A stretch of DNA of 64,000 bases from Metopolophium dirhodum. Its lineage: Eukaryota; Arthropoda; Insecta; Hemiptera; Aphididae. A program made the translations under genes and the position numbers. Below are positions 1 to 13,192 of the stretch, in pieces (positions within the stretch are counted from its first letter, which is position 1; the number at the start of each line of letters is the position of its first letter). The notes beneath the pieces are model-generated. The model had not been told where the DNA came from. It was given only the letters and a program-made list of their open reading frames with translations, and made no database searches. The DNA is taken from positions 62,013,266 to 62,077,265 of the forward strand of contig NC_083560.1 of assembly GCF_019925205.1 (NCBI RefSeq), written 5' to 3'.

Positions 1-3000
1 GATCAATAATTTATTATAGGTACTTATTTCAGTCGAATATTGTACCTATTGACAGAACGGCAATGTGTGTATTTTTTTTTTTTTTTGATATAATATAGTA
101 TTTAGCTATTTTATAAAGCTATGCAATCTATTATCGGGGTGAATTCAAATTTTGTGTTTAGTACATTGCATCTATGCGACCTGTAAGTACAATACTTATA
201 ATATACAATAATTATTTAGACAAATTTAGGGTGGCATAATGCATATATTACTATCGATAAATTAGCATAGGACTCTAACGTAATTAATTGGGTTTTAGCC
301 CCAGACATTTTTTTTTTTTTAAATACGTAAGACTGCAAAACACGTATAATTGTGGCATTCCTGCAATTCGCGAATAATGGGTATAAACATTATAGTTCTT
401 ACTGAATTTAAACGAAAGTTTTCTAATAAATATTTATGCAAATCGATTAGTTTTAAGCAGGCTATTATAGATATTATGTGTACCTGTATAATATAAATTA
501 TTAAAACCATTTTATTCATTATAATATAATAATATACTTCTTTGGATTTCAATACATAATATTATTATCAATATTTCACGTTTGTTTATTATGTTATACG
601 CAGACAGTCTATGGACCTATTGTAAATAAATAATATTGAGTTTACTGAAATTTAGAACGGAAAGTGGTTTTTATATAGGTACCTAAATATAATATATGCG
701 GCAGGTATATAATGTATATTATATAATATATTATATTTTATGATAAATATATTCGGATTTTCCAAATACCATTCACGGACAATTTATTATATTATTATAA
801 ATTGCCCGCGAATAATATTATTACGTGTGACTATGTGCAATATTTGAAACGCTGTCGCCAAAACATTTGCCCTCGCATTTGCCTATATCCAACGGCGTTG
901 GAACCATAAATCCTAACAGTCGGTGGCATCGTAAAACCTTGCGCGGTAATCACAGAAGCAATTCGTCATACAGGCACCGGAATAATAATAATAATAATAA
1001 TATACCTAATAATATATCTATAATAACTTTATACACACACACACACACACACACCAAAGCAACCCACGGGCATACCAGTGACATAAAAAATAATATATTC
1101 AATTTGATGGATAAAAAAAAAACAATTTCCGATAGTAGTTTTGCTCCCGAGACTGCAACCAGCGCTACCTATTAGTATGTCCCACGCCGATAAAAATATG
1201 TGTCAAAATGGAACACACTACGTCTGCCACGGGAGAAACGAACGCGTCGACTGTGGTTGTCGTGCTATGCCCAATAAATTACATCCAGTGAAACGATATT
1301 TGGTACGCATTTTCTGGTGACAAGAAATGTACTGAAAACATACACTGCACTTCGTCTTGAATAATAATATTATATAGCACATGATATATTGTCCCATTTT
1401 ACAGAATCGGTAATACGCGGCAAAAGTGTGAAGAGTGACAACGAATAAAAATTAAATATTATATTATCATACCGTAGCACTGTAATAGTGATAAAACCTG
1501 AGTAGAACGATAATAATAAAAGAAAAATCGTATAATTGATAATCTCGAGACAATTGCAGATATAATAATAAAATCTTTTTGATTTAACAATATAAATAAC
1601 CAGTTGAGTAGACCAACAGAAAAGTTCCAACACACATTATATCTGATTTATCTGTATAACATAATACATATTTATATACATCATAATAATAATGTTGTGA
1701 TGTATCGATTTTTTGTTTCTACATAATTAATAAAAAAAATTATTTACTGCCAAGCGCCGACAATGTGAACGTGTTCATTTAATTTATCATAAAGTTTCAG
1801 AAAATTAATTCCAGGCACTTTTAATAAACTTGATTCTGTAATATTTGTCATATTGAATTAAACTTTGAATGCAAAACTGAAAGTCACTAGAAAACAATTA
1901 AATATAATTGTATAAAATAAGTTATGATTTATGATGTATTTAAATATCGTATAAATTAATTTATCATTTTTTGTACTATGTGTAATACATAAAAAATACA
2001 AAATATATTATGTTTAATAGCATCCGTTTACAAGAACATTCTAAAACAAATTTCACACAATCAATATAATCTTTCACACTATTGACATAATTTAATATAG
2101 CATCACATTATAAGTACACATTGTAAGTACAATTTTATTTCTCAAAGTGTATTAATTTATTATTATTTTAAATTTTATTAGTTCAAGCTAGTTTTTCTAA
2201 GTATACAGGCAAAGAGAAGGATTTATTTTTATTTTAATAAATTTAAAGAGCAATTTATACTTATCATCTCTATTATAATAGTAATAGATGTAATTGAATT
2301 GTGTACTTTTGTTGATATTCCTGATAGCAATTAATATTAAAGAGTGTTTACTTATAAATACAAATATGTAAATAAGACATTAAAAATAAATAATGACCTT
2401 GTGAGTTATATTAAAAAAGAGTCTTACATTTGAATAAAAACTTATATAAATAATAACTAGATTTACAATTTGTTATACATAAAGAAAATATTATATTATA
2501 TAGGACTGAAAAAAATATTCGTCACAGTTCTATTTTTTCTTTTATATTAATCAATTACTACTAAAAGAACACATTTTAACGATTGTATACCGTCCAGCAG
2601 ACAAACGACAAACTGGAAAACTTTATGCTTGTCACGACCCATGTCAAACGGGAAACGTGTTTGACTGTCCAGAACGGCTGCTAAAGTTACTGTTCGATTG
2701 TCACCAGCCTTTAAATAATTATATTATATATATATATCACGGTAAAGGAACGTATTATATTTTGTCGAGATCTAGGTTTAGGCTCTTGGACAATTTTTGA
2801 GCTATTACCCCAGTTGACCTGCTATGGGTTACTCATATTATATAAAAAAATACTACCTTTTTCCTCCCCCCCCCCATCGCAATAATTATTATGGTCACAA
2901 AAAAAGATGGTAATAATCGTAGTACCTAAAAATGTACTAAATATGTTATAAAAAATTATTATTGTACAAGTTCAGATATATTGTTATTAAGAACAAAATC

Positions 3001-4080
3001 GCAGAAAAACATGAGATATATTATTATAATTGAAATGCAGAACATTACTTATAAGCGGGTGACCAAAAACTAATGAAATTTAATTAGTTGAGATTCTTAC
3101 AAACTAGGTATAAACTGATATAATTTTATGTAACTGTCGACTTAAAAATGTCTTAAGTGATTCTAAATGTAACAATAATATGACTGGTCATCAAAACAAT
3201 CAATTGACAGTTATTGAAGCTTGCACTTATGAACTACAACTCTATAGTATATTTTTGAATATTATTATAAAGACGGAATCAATAACCAATAGTACATTAT
3301 CATAAATGTCATATTTTTAAAATTTAGTGTTTTATATTTCAACAAAAGCAATTTCTGATAAAAATAAATACATTTAAAAATCAGATTTTAAAAATATTTT
3401 CATATAACAAGCTGGCTACTATTCAATACGCTTCAGGGAAAATCATGTTTCGATAGGTAAATTAAAAAATATGTCACATCAATATTATATTGTATAATAT
3501 AATAATATTTATCAATTCAACGGTTAGGGATAAATACCTATCTAGAATATTCTATGCATAATTATTGTTTTTCTCTAATGCATAATATACATATTTTTAT
3601 TTTCATTTCAGTTACTTTATAATATTGTAATTTTCTACTGATTTAATGGTTTCATACGCTTAAGAAAACGCACTGATGAATTATTTTTTAACACAATTGA
3701 TCATTGATAGAAACCCACAATCTACGGTATAGCCTATAATTGGTATTGTTGTGGATAGTTCACTTAATTGCTCACACGATACTTTCACACAGCAGATAAG
3801 TAAGTTTTATGCGATCCTTTTAAAATACCTTGCCTATAACTTAATAATAGTCCTAAAAGGAAATTATAAATGGTGCAAAATTGGAATAATTGTTTGATGT
3901 TGATTTATGCATTAAAGCAATATCGTTTGAGTAGTTATAATATCTAATGTTAACTAAATATCACGATGTGATCAATAGAAGCTGAATATATTCTAATTGA
4001 GGTTTGATAAGATGTTTAATAATATCCATTATTCATTTCCTTTTTAATAATAAAATGTGATAAATATTTTAATGTTTTAG
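1..4080. other. AT-rich non-coding stretch
   Basis: I see no convincing exon here. The stretch holds a T15 run (72-86), a TAGGTACCTA palindrome (676-685), an AAT microsatellite (981-1002), an AC microsatellite (1033-1055) and a C10 run (2866-2875). Between about 860 and 1330 the sequence is richer in CpG and has two short overlapping ATG frames (from 1198 and 1208). Neither ends in a good splice donor and their codon content is not persuasive. The last bases before 4081 form an intron-like acceptor tract. Confidence 0.6.
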
Positions 4081-4357
4081 TATTGAAAAATTAGACTCAT
4101 ATTCTAATGATGTGTACACTAAATTAAAATTTAGTCTGATATCGAAAATAAATTTGAATATTAATAATTTGTTATTAAAAGTACAACAGCTTTTTGAAAA
4201 CAAACACACAGTCGAGCTTACATTACGCATGATAAATGTTATTGAAAACAAATCATTAGTACTGCAAGCTTTGCTACAGCGTGACGTATTAATAATTCAA
4301 GCATGTTCGAGGCTCTGTAATGTTATTAATATTTACGGTGAAGCGTATACAACTTAA
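4081..4357 (+). CDS. Terminal exon of an unrecognised gene
   Basis: An open frame begins right after an intron-like TTTTAG at 4075-4080, with one leading base (T) that completes a codon. It runs 91 codons to TAA at 4355-4357. The first in-frame ATG is only about halfway through, so upstream coding exons are expected; I could not find them by eye. The sequence is not low-complexity. It is predicted largely helical, with leucine/isoleucine-rich stretches (for example VQQLFENKHTVELTLRMINV) and a conserved-looking end, IQACSRLCNVINIYGEAYTT. This reads like a small structural or coiled-coil subunit rather than a transposon. I do not recognise the family. No AATAAA lies close downstream, which weakens the call a little. 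Confidence 0.5.
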
Positions 4358-4764
4358 ATATGATTTTTTTTTTGCGAATAACTTAATACGATTTTCTATT
4401 TGTAAGTTTGATTGAATACGCTTTTGAAGTGCATATCTACACATTTTGCTCAGACTAAAATATTCCTTAGAATATTATATCTCGCATATGTGCGTCTAAA
4501 GTGTCGGCCAAATCGATTCGGTGTATTCTCGAAATACGAATATCGTGTCGCAGGCACTTACCCTCTTCGTTCGGAAATGCCCGGAGGATATGGAAGTAAA
4601 ACTTTGCAGATGAAATTTATGATTTTCGATTTACAACAACTTTTATTTTAGTTTTTCTTTGCCTTTTCGTTTTTTTTCCTCCTCGCCAGTTCTCTCTCGT
4701 TAGACGAACTTTGAACTCGTTCACTTTTTTGATTATGATACTTCAAACGGTGTAGAAAAACGAG

Positions 4765-4767
<3 letters not shown>

Positions 4768-4797
<30 letters not shown>
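4768..4797. repeat. (AAT)n microsatellite
   Basis: Ten uninterrupted AAT units. A second trinucleotide tract, (TTA)n, lies 100 bp downstream at 4901-4956. Confidence 0.95.
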
Positions 4798-4900
4798 CTG
4801 CATAGGTATTATACGAGACCACGGTGAAACTCGAAACGCGGGGAATTATCGATTTCGGTTTGAACAACCGTCGCCAGAAGGCATTTGTCACCGAGGTGTT

Positions 4901-4912
4901 TTATTATTATTA

Positions 4913-4956
<44 letters not shown>
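4901..4956. repeat. (TTA)n microsatellite
   Basis: About eighteen TTA units, interrupted once by a T-run. This tract explains the leucine-rich and asparagine-rich translations of the region. Confidence 0.95.
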
Positions 4957-4959
<3 letters not shown>

Positions 4960-6010
4960 CTGTTGTTGTTATTCCTTTTCTTATTATTATTTACGAGTAG
5001 CGGACGCTGCCGCGCCACCTCGTTCGAGAACTCACGCACACGCATAATTCATATAAGCGAAGCAACCGTTTTCTTACAAGTAGGTACCTAATATAATATA
5101 CTACGTATTGTCGACAACAATGGACATTTCAGTCGGCCGACCATGTGCTGCACTGGAAGGGTCGGTCCGACGTCGGACACGAATTAAAAAAATTATGAGC
5201 TGACGTCGGTTTGTTTTTATTATGTACGCAAAAATAGGTACGCTTTTTTCTGCTCACCAAACACCCGTACATAGTGATAATAATAGTAACGTGCCATCGC
5301 CTAAGAATATTATTCCGTTCAGACGAACGACAACGATTTAATAATAATTACCATAACGCCGTAGACTATCGACGATAATATACGACATATTATACCTACT
5401 TATATGCATTATAATGATAATAATTCGTACGGCTGCGTACATTTTATATTTGAGAAGAAACCAGTCGTTGGTAGGACGTCGCTATTAATTATGCATTACA
5501 CTAAAACACCATTATAATAAATCGGAACTGACAACAACTACTACTACGGGTGTGCGTTTATGTTACGCGCTACGTCGCTATACCTACCTATATGATATTA
5601 TATATAGGTACCTACCGCACTGAACGTGTACCGAACCGACACGGTGGCGCCATTATGTAACACGGTATCTGGTCGGCTTAGGTCCACAAACAACCGGTAC
5701 GCCGACCCACAAATATAATAATATTATAATACATGGACGAGGCGGCCGTGTTCGTCACATCGATTCAAAGAGACCTTCCTTAGTCGGTGGGAACTGTTCT
5801 AAAAACGACGACGACGGCGCTTGTATTTTATACCTCTGGACGACAAACGTTCCGATCACGTTGTTTTCCGGCCGATCGGCGACAGACCTGTTATACCACG
5901 ATATTGTTATTAGCTGGTATATAACCAGATACGACCATCATGTACCACGATTAACGTATATTATAATACACACTATATTGACGGAGAGATGAGGAACTTT
6001 CGACGGTATA

Positions 6011-9000
6011 GGACCTATGCCGGTTGAAGATAGGTGCTTATATTATAATAAATAAGTTAAAGGTAGTGACCACGGTGGATACGACATTTTTTTTTTTACT
6101 CCTTATAATCGTTTACAGCAATAATTTTCTATTCTGGATATTATACATTGCGAAATGGTCGCCGTGAATAGGGACTTTTTTCCACAGTCTTTAGGAGATA
6201 ACTTAATACATCTGAGTATCTGAGGCTGTTTGTATTGGTACCGACATTTGTGGTAAACATTGCGAGTAGTTATCAATAAAAGCTTGAGAAACCGTCAATA
6301 TTTTCCATGTTACAATGAGACGTGTCAAAACCAATTCCTAGGATATGGGTTGTGGCTGTCTTTCAATAATACAATTATCATTTTATAAAAGCATCACATT
6401 TTAAACGATTCTTGAAAATTGTTTAAATCAACTTACAGTCAAACGTTTTTAAAAACGATGGAAATAAAATCCCATATAGGTGAGACTCAAAAATGAATTA
6501 TTTTTCAACATTTCCAATATATGGATATGCATGAAAGCGAACCAAAATTGATTATGTTAAAAAATCACCTGCCCCATTCCAGCTTTTGCAAGTTTATAAT
6601 ATGTGACTTAGTGAAGTTAGACTATTCATAAACATGATGTCCAGTTCGTGAATATTGACGAAAATACATGATATGGCTATATATAAGCCATTTCATGATA
6701 TGGAGAATACCTATAATATTTTATACTTAGTATAATTATTATAAGACAAATAATGTCAGTTAAACTGTATTTTCCGATTTTGTTTTGTGATTAAAAGTTC
6801 AACAATATGTATTATATTTTATTTTTAATACATTTATTATTTAGAAATGAGACTGATAATTAATAGGTATAAATTTATATTGGTTAATATTAAGTCATGA
6901 ACAATATTTCGTATATCGAATTTTCATCCACTCGTACTGACTATATAATACATGCACGATATAAACACATCAAATTATTACGTGATCAATATAATCTAAT
7001 AAATATATAATATAATATTATGAAAATAAACAAACGAGTAGATAACAATAATACTATTATTGAAATATGAAACATGAACACAAAGAGTTATTAAGTACTA
7101 AACAATTTTATCATATAAACTTTTTATCCACTTTTCTATATTATTATATATTTTTGCTCAACAGTTGAATATTTAAAATTATACCATTTTATGTTTTCAA
7201 TCTTCATATTATAGGTGACACTGGGCAATTTTTTAATTAACTTACAGCTATAAAAAAACTAAAATGTGTCAATAACAGAGTTAGATTCGTCTAGAATATA
7301 AGCTGCTGTAATATATCGTAAGACTTTAAGTACCAAATATTAACTAGGTATATAAACACTTTTTCATAATTGAGATGAAAGTTTATCGATTAAAAAAAGT
7401 TTCTAAAGGTTACTAAGGGAGGGTAAGCCTCCACGGACCTGTTTGGTGTGAAACAGTTTAGCTCCCCTTGGAAACATTTCCACCTTATTGAATCAATAGC
7501 CGATAGGTAAAAATTATTGATATATCAAAAGTGTGATGGACGAGAATTATTTGTAAATTGAATCGTTCCGAAAACGTGTGAATAAAATATAAGGCCTATC
7601 GATTTGTAAATACATTTTCACGCCGTCACTCGTACATTATGTTATTAATAAATTAATATGCCTCCATGAACGATACAGTCAGGCCTGTTTAAACTTGTAT
7701 CCACCTATCAGGTTGAATGTGAATATTTCTAAACTATAATATTATGTGATAACGGTGACCTTAGTTTTTTCTTTTTCGTACCACATGATGTTATTCTTTG
7801 TATGATTGTGATCATCGTTTTATTTTTTATCAACATCATTAAAATATTAAAAAAAAATTGTAAAACTTATAGAGATGTTCCCAAGTAACACAACCCTATA
7901 TTTTCTACAGAATTTCAAATATTATTTTTATTATTACATATTTACATGTAAAGGACCTTATAACAATGTAAGTCTCTAATTAGAAACATGGTATATAATC
8001 CTAACGGGTGTCCTTATGTACGAAATTAACACTAAAGCACGTTCCTCTCTTAAACGTTTGTACTGCATTATCGTCACTCAAAATAACGATATCGACTATT
8101 GTTAATTAATGGCTTTTCAAAAGTTCTACAAAATATCAAGTTTTTTTCATTGTGATATTCCCAAATCTTCAAATCTCATTGAGACTCGTATTTTAAAAAC
8201 CTTAGATCGGTCCACCAACAAAGTATTATTATTTTTTTTTTAATCTACCAGAACAGTATGATTGTATATTATAATACTATTTGTATTCTTGTACAGCTGT
8301 GCGTTAGCCTACCAATCCAGCAGCGTAAGGTCGTGATACGGATTATTAAAGATTATAGGAAAAGGTGGAAATGCCTCAGCTAATCTGTTGATGTACGTTT
8401 AAGAATGCAAATCAACGATATAATAATTTGTAAGTACCTACTAAATCAGCTAACACCGGTGATAATAATAAGTAAAGGTAAATATCTTACCAGTAGTTAT
8501 TCGATGGTCAATCTGAATCAAAATTGGCTGGATCTCATAAACTTAGTTCCTACTATGATAGTACGTTCATAATTAATAATGATGATTAAAAAAACTGTGT
8601 TTATTGCAAACATATATTGTATTTAAAGATTTAGTGTTCCAATAAAATATGGAAATCAATCATGATATTATTACGGTTAAAAGCATTGTTCCGTTTGAAA
8701 TACTTTCTCAGAAAAATGTACTGTTATCGTTATTAACAACTCAATATTTTACCAGAAAACTATAGCTACATTTTGTGTATCATATATATTTGTTCAGTTA
8801 ATAATTATCCAACAAACAACACTTGGGGCGAATTACAATTGTTTAATCAAAAGACAAGCCTTTATAGTAAATCGTATTTATATTGGAGCGTATACAGAAA
8901 TTAGGAAATACACAGTAGGTACCTACACATAAATACATTATGTTATTAATATATATATATATATAGTGCAGTGTACGTTGTGCCTAGAGGACAATCACGA

Positions 9001-12000
9001 GAACACACGTTAAATAGGTATTTACAAAATAGAATATACATCATCTGAAAACAAACACTTTTTATTTTTTTGTAGGTGATTCACAGTCGTTTTGATTTTT
9101 AGTATTATAGCATCGTTTTAAACGGATTTCCGTTTCAAATATATCCGATTGCTCATTTGTACGGATTTAGGAGGTGTAAATATTTATATAGTACACTATT
9201 AAATAATATTATATATTATTATAAAACAAAATAATATTTAACGATGATTCTGCACAGACTTCACGTACGTACACCGTGGCAAATTGCAATATTATGCGGT
9301 CCGTGTTCCACACTTCTGTAATTCCCGGCGCTGAATACGTTCAAAACATTCAAGTTTGTATGTGTGCACTTAATATATTATATGTATATATATATATACC
9401 ATCATTATACAATTATAATAGGACCCTGGGGCCAAAATAAATTAAACTGAAAAAAAAAAAATGAACAAACAAAAAAAAAAAACCTTTGCACGGAGCCAGA
9501 CCTACAGTAATATAATATATGTATAATATAGACACCGCGACGAGAGGGATGCCATGCGTGTGCGTGACGGCCACGACAAGGACAGCTACAACGACGAAGA
9601 TTGTTTTCACAGTAAAACGGCAACGAGTTCGTTAAAATTGAATTAAAAAAAAAAAAAACTTAATCATTATGGTTACACTTTTACCCTGAATACTCAGAAA
9701 AGAGTAAGCCAGAGTGTGGCTGTATACAGTCGTACCCACACGAGGAATCCTACCGTGGTTGTCACCATCAATAATCACGCTTATTTTTTTAAATAATTTA
9801 TTCAAAATCCCTTTAAATTACGAAATATTTAGCGAAAAACAATCGAAACGTTGAGATCGAAAGTTGTAATTCGAATATTAATGAACCACACAACATGGCG
9901 AACATAATATTATTAGGTACACAAATCGGTATACATAAAACACCTACTACACCTTAAATATTTATGAAATCGACTATGCATTATTTTTACTTTTTTTATG
10001 ATAGTTAATTTGATCAAAACGGAATTATTCTCTAATTAATCTGAAAACATTTTATACAAGTTACAATATAGTATATACAGGGTTAAATATAGTATACAGA
10101 TAAAAATTTCATTTATTTTTATTCATTACAGGTATACCCTAATAGGTATAGTAACTTTTTCAATTTGCATCCAAGTCTGAAAATAACTGATGGCTGCAGC
10201 CTAGTATTTTTGAAAACCCACCCCCTCTCATCAACGATTGCATATCAACAATATTATATATATAATATTGAAAATTATATTTTATTTAAATTTAGTCTAC
10301 CTAATACCTATATTGTCTAAAACCCCACTGCTAAATTTTTCTAACGTTACGCGCTAAAAATTAACTGTTTGGTTGTCTTCTGCTTGTCGTTGAATGATGA
10401 AAAATATTATATAATATAATATATATAAATAGGTTAACAATTTCAATTGCAATTCATTTATTAAGTGATCTCATAATAAAAATAATATAACTAATTATTA
10501 AAAAACCACCCACCTTTTTTTGTGTGCCATGTTAGGCACGATAGTACCATGGATTGGCCTCCCTGCAGGCCTATGATAACGATTTGGTTACAATTTACAG
10601 GTATGGTAACATAATATTGTTACATAACGTTATTAATTGTTCAGTTGTGTTATCTTTTTTTCAAAACGATTCAATAAAACAATGAAACAGTGTTATATAA
10701 TATATGACTAGAGTTCAGCTAACGGAAAACCATATCTCAGTACTGTTACATAATATTAGGGGGTACAAGTGAACCATTGTGCATCCCTATAATTACGTGG
10801 TTTTACGCCTAATAATTCATATTGATAACTTGTTATTTATGTTATGTAACTTACACAGATAACTAGTAAAAGATGTATTTTACATTTGATTGAATAACTA
10901 TACGGTTTCAGGACTGATTTTGCTAATGCATACTAAATATTGACGTAGGAAACTTTAAAATATGTATGTTTACCATACCAACCAACCAACTAACCAACCA
11001 ACCAACAAACTAATTTTGATTTCTTGCATACAGAAAAACAAACAAATTATAAACTAAATAATATATAGAATGCAAATACATATTACAATTGCATGTTAAA
11101 TTCAAAAAAAAAAAGAAATATTACAAAATGTAATGATGGAGAGGAGACACGTGCCTACATATCGATTATGTCCGATTGAAAATCAACTTCTATAGCTTTG
11201 TTACCACACGTGTTAGTTTCAATCTCCATACCTTCTTCTACAATGCCTCCACAACAAACATCACTCTAAAACTATCCCGTGTATACACTATACACTCATT
11301 ATGGGAGTTTACCAAAGAAAAGCGAGGTCAAAGAGTTTTGTGCGTGTGAGTGGATGTGCGTGGTCGTGTGCGTGTTTACGCACGTGTGTGTTTGGGGTTT
11401 TAAAACGCACGAAATCACCCCCCTCAAGAAAATCTTGGCTACGTGCCCGCGCATAATGGTCTTTTATTTTTCAGCTTCCTCCGGTTGGTTTTTAAATCGC
11501 GAGACGTGCGCCACCGCAACCACCTAGTGTCAGATCCTCCAGCCCCAAAGGTGACTTTTATCAACTCACGAACTCATTTATTATATTATTATTATTATTA
11601 ACACCGTCGCCATCATTATTACGAACATAATATAATAGAAGGTAGGTATACTATTAGTTACAATATTATTATATTGCATGTAATGCGCACATTTCTTAGT
11701 AGCTCCGTCTGAATGTCTAAATATATATTATATACGTTATCTCCATGAAGCACATAGTATTCGATGCATATTATCATATTATTATACTATAGGTATCATG
11801 TAGGTGAATTTATTATTGATATAATCATGTGTAACTAGACGGAGTTTTTGTAGATATGAAACACCGATAATAAAAGTTATAATAATATTATATTAAAATC
11901 AACGCCCACTCGTCATTCGTGGATCGTATATTTGTATACTGTCAACATTAATCAGCTACTAATATTGCAGCCATTGAGGAAATAATTTTTGTTTTTCTAA

Positions 12001-12540
12001 GCCATGTTATATTTATTTAATGAATGTGCAATCGGATTAACTTATTTCATTATAGATTGATTATTATTTATATTTATATTTGTCTCTACGACGATTATAA
12101 AACCGAATTAAACAATATCATGGAAAATAAAAATAAACCAGTAGGTACCTGTATAATAGGTGTGTAATAGGTTCAACATAATAATATTTAAGTTTCACAA
12201 TAATTTGTGTACTCCTATTTACTATACAGGGTGTTTTTTATGTCATTGTACGCGGGGGTTTTTAACAATTGTTTTAATGGTTTTTTCGATTGTTAAAACT
12301 AAAAAAGACGTGTTTCTTTATTTTTAACAGGCAATTTTGTACCAATATCAAAATCAACTTTATTTTTTCAAATGGAAACTACAACTATATTTTTCAATGG
12401 ATTCTAATCAAGCTTTTTTTTCTGAGAATTTAGATAGTCAAATTATCTCTTGCTTTATCGGAACGATTGACTATGTTTTTATGACTTGTTATTGCGCTTA
12501 GTAAATCACTTAGTATTATAGAGCGTTCGTCGTCTACAGA
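6011..12540. other. AT-rich non-coding stretch with small repeats
   Basis: I see no supported gene. It contains a TAGGTACCTA palindrome (8916-8925), an AT run (8949-8965) and an ACCA/ACCAACCA tract (10972-11010). At 12229 there is a Tc1/mariner-like terminus (TATACAGGGTG). At 9413-9610 a minus-strand frame starts with a hydrophobic segment like a secretion signal (KTIFVVVAVLVVAVTHTHG). It has no ATG (GTG at that place), an in-frame TAA lies upstream, and it runs into low-complexity sequence. A GT-rich patch at 11330-11400 gives a spurious frame. Confidence 0.55.
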
Positions 12541-12544
12541 TTGG

Positions 12545-13070
12545 TGACAATTCAACGAAACATAAACGCACACACACTGGCGAAAAACCGTACGCATGCG
12601 ATGTATGCGACAAGTCGTTCTCTTAGTAGCAGTCTAACGAAACACCAACGCACACACACTGGCGAAAAACCGTACGCATGCGATGTATGTGACAAGTCGT
12701 TCTCTTAAAGTGGCAGTTTGATGAACCATCGGCGTACACACATCGGCGAAAAACCGTACGCATGAGATGTATGCGACAAGTCGTTCTCTAAAAGTGGCAG
12801 TCTAACGAAAAACCAATGCACACACACTGGTGAAAACCGTACGCATGCGATGTATGCGACAAGTCGTTCTCTAAAAGTGGCAGTCTAACGAAACACCAAT
12901 GCACACACACTGGTGAAAAACCGTACGCATGCGATGTATGTGACAAGTCGTTCTCTAAAAGTGGCAGTTTGACGAACCATCGGCGCACACACATCGGCGA
13001 AAAACCATACACATGCGATTTATGCGACAAATCTTTCTTTGTAAGTATCAATTTGACATTACACAAGTAG
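12545..13070 (+). pseudogene. C2H2 zinc-finger array, broken
   Basis: Six tandem copies of an 84-bp unit encode the classical C2H2 module: linker H-T-G-E-K-P-Y followed by A-C-D-V-C-D-K-S-F. The repeat starts are spaced 82, 84, 84, 83 and 84 bp. The 82 and 83 spacings are frame-breaking deletions (2 bp near 12620, 1 bp near 12834). The fingers around 12700 and 12765 also carry nonsense codons (TAA after KSFS; TGA in place of a zinc-binding Cys). The last open piece runs 12834-13070 and holds two and a half good fingers. Its final TAG aligns with TGG in the copy at 48.8-49.2 kb. An intact protein of this type would bind DNA in the nucleus. The 3' flank to about 13192 is shared with the second copy. 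Minus-strand frames over this array are antisense shadows. Confidence 0.85.
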
Positions 13071-13192
13071 CAGATGCACACGGCACACCGATTGGATTGT
13101 TAAAAGATCTACGATAAAGGTCAATATTAAAAAATAAAAATGGATAAATCATGTTCACATATTATTATGGTAGCACTGTCAAAGTGTTATTA

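Larger units (their letters stand above)
4358..6010. other. CpG-richer, microsatellite-rich intergenic block
   Basis: From about 4500 to 6010 base composition shifts toward CpG-containing words, unlike the surrounding AT-rich DNA. It contains AAT (4768-4797) and TTA (4901-4956) microsatellites and two TAGGTACCTA palindromes (5081-5090, 5605-5614). A 16-codon ATG frame starts at 5733 (MDEAAVFVTSIQRDLP). A consensus splice donor (GTAAGT) lies on the minus strand at about 4556-4561. Poly-Asn and poly-Leu frames over the microsatellite are artefacts. The block could be a promoter or first-exon region. That is inference from composition only. Confidence 0.35.

Noticed and set aside
867..1175. 102-codon plus-strand frame
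   Set aside because: It starts at TTG and is carried by AAT and AC microsatellites (poly-Asn, His-Thr repeats).
4809..5091. Poly-Asn and poly-Leu frames
   Set aside because: They are translations of the TTA microsatellite.
9413..9610. Secretion-signal-like minus-strand frame
   Set aside because: No ATG is present (GTG at that position), a stop lies just upstream, and the frame degenerates into poly-Phe from an A-run. It could be a broken first exon, but support is too thin.
12788..13081. 97-codon minus-strand frame over the zinc-finger array, and similar ones at 48831-49271
   Set aside because: The translated repeat (SHTSHAYGFSP) is the antisense of the GEKPYACDVCDKS module. It is a shadow of the zinc fingers.
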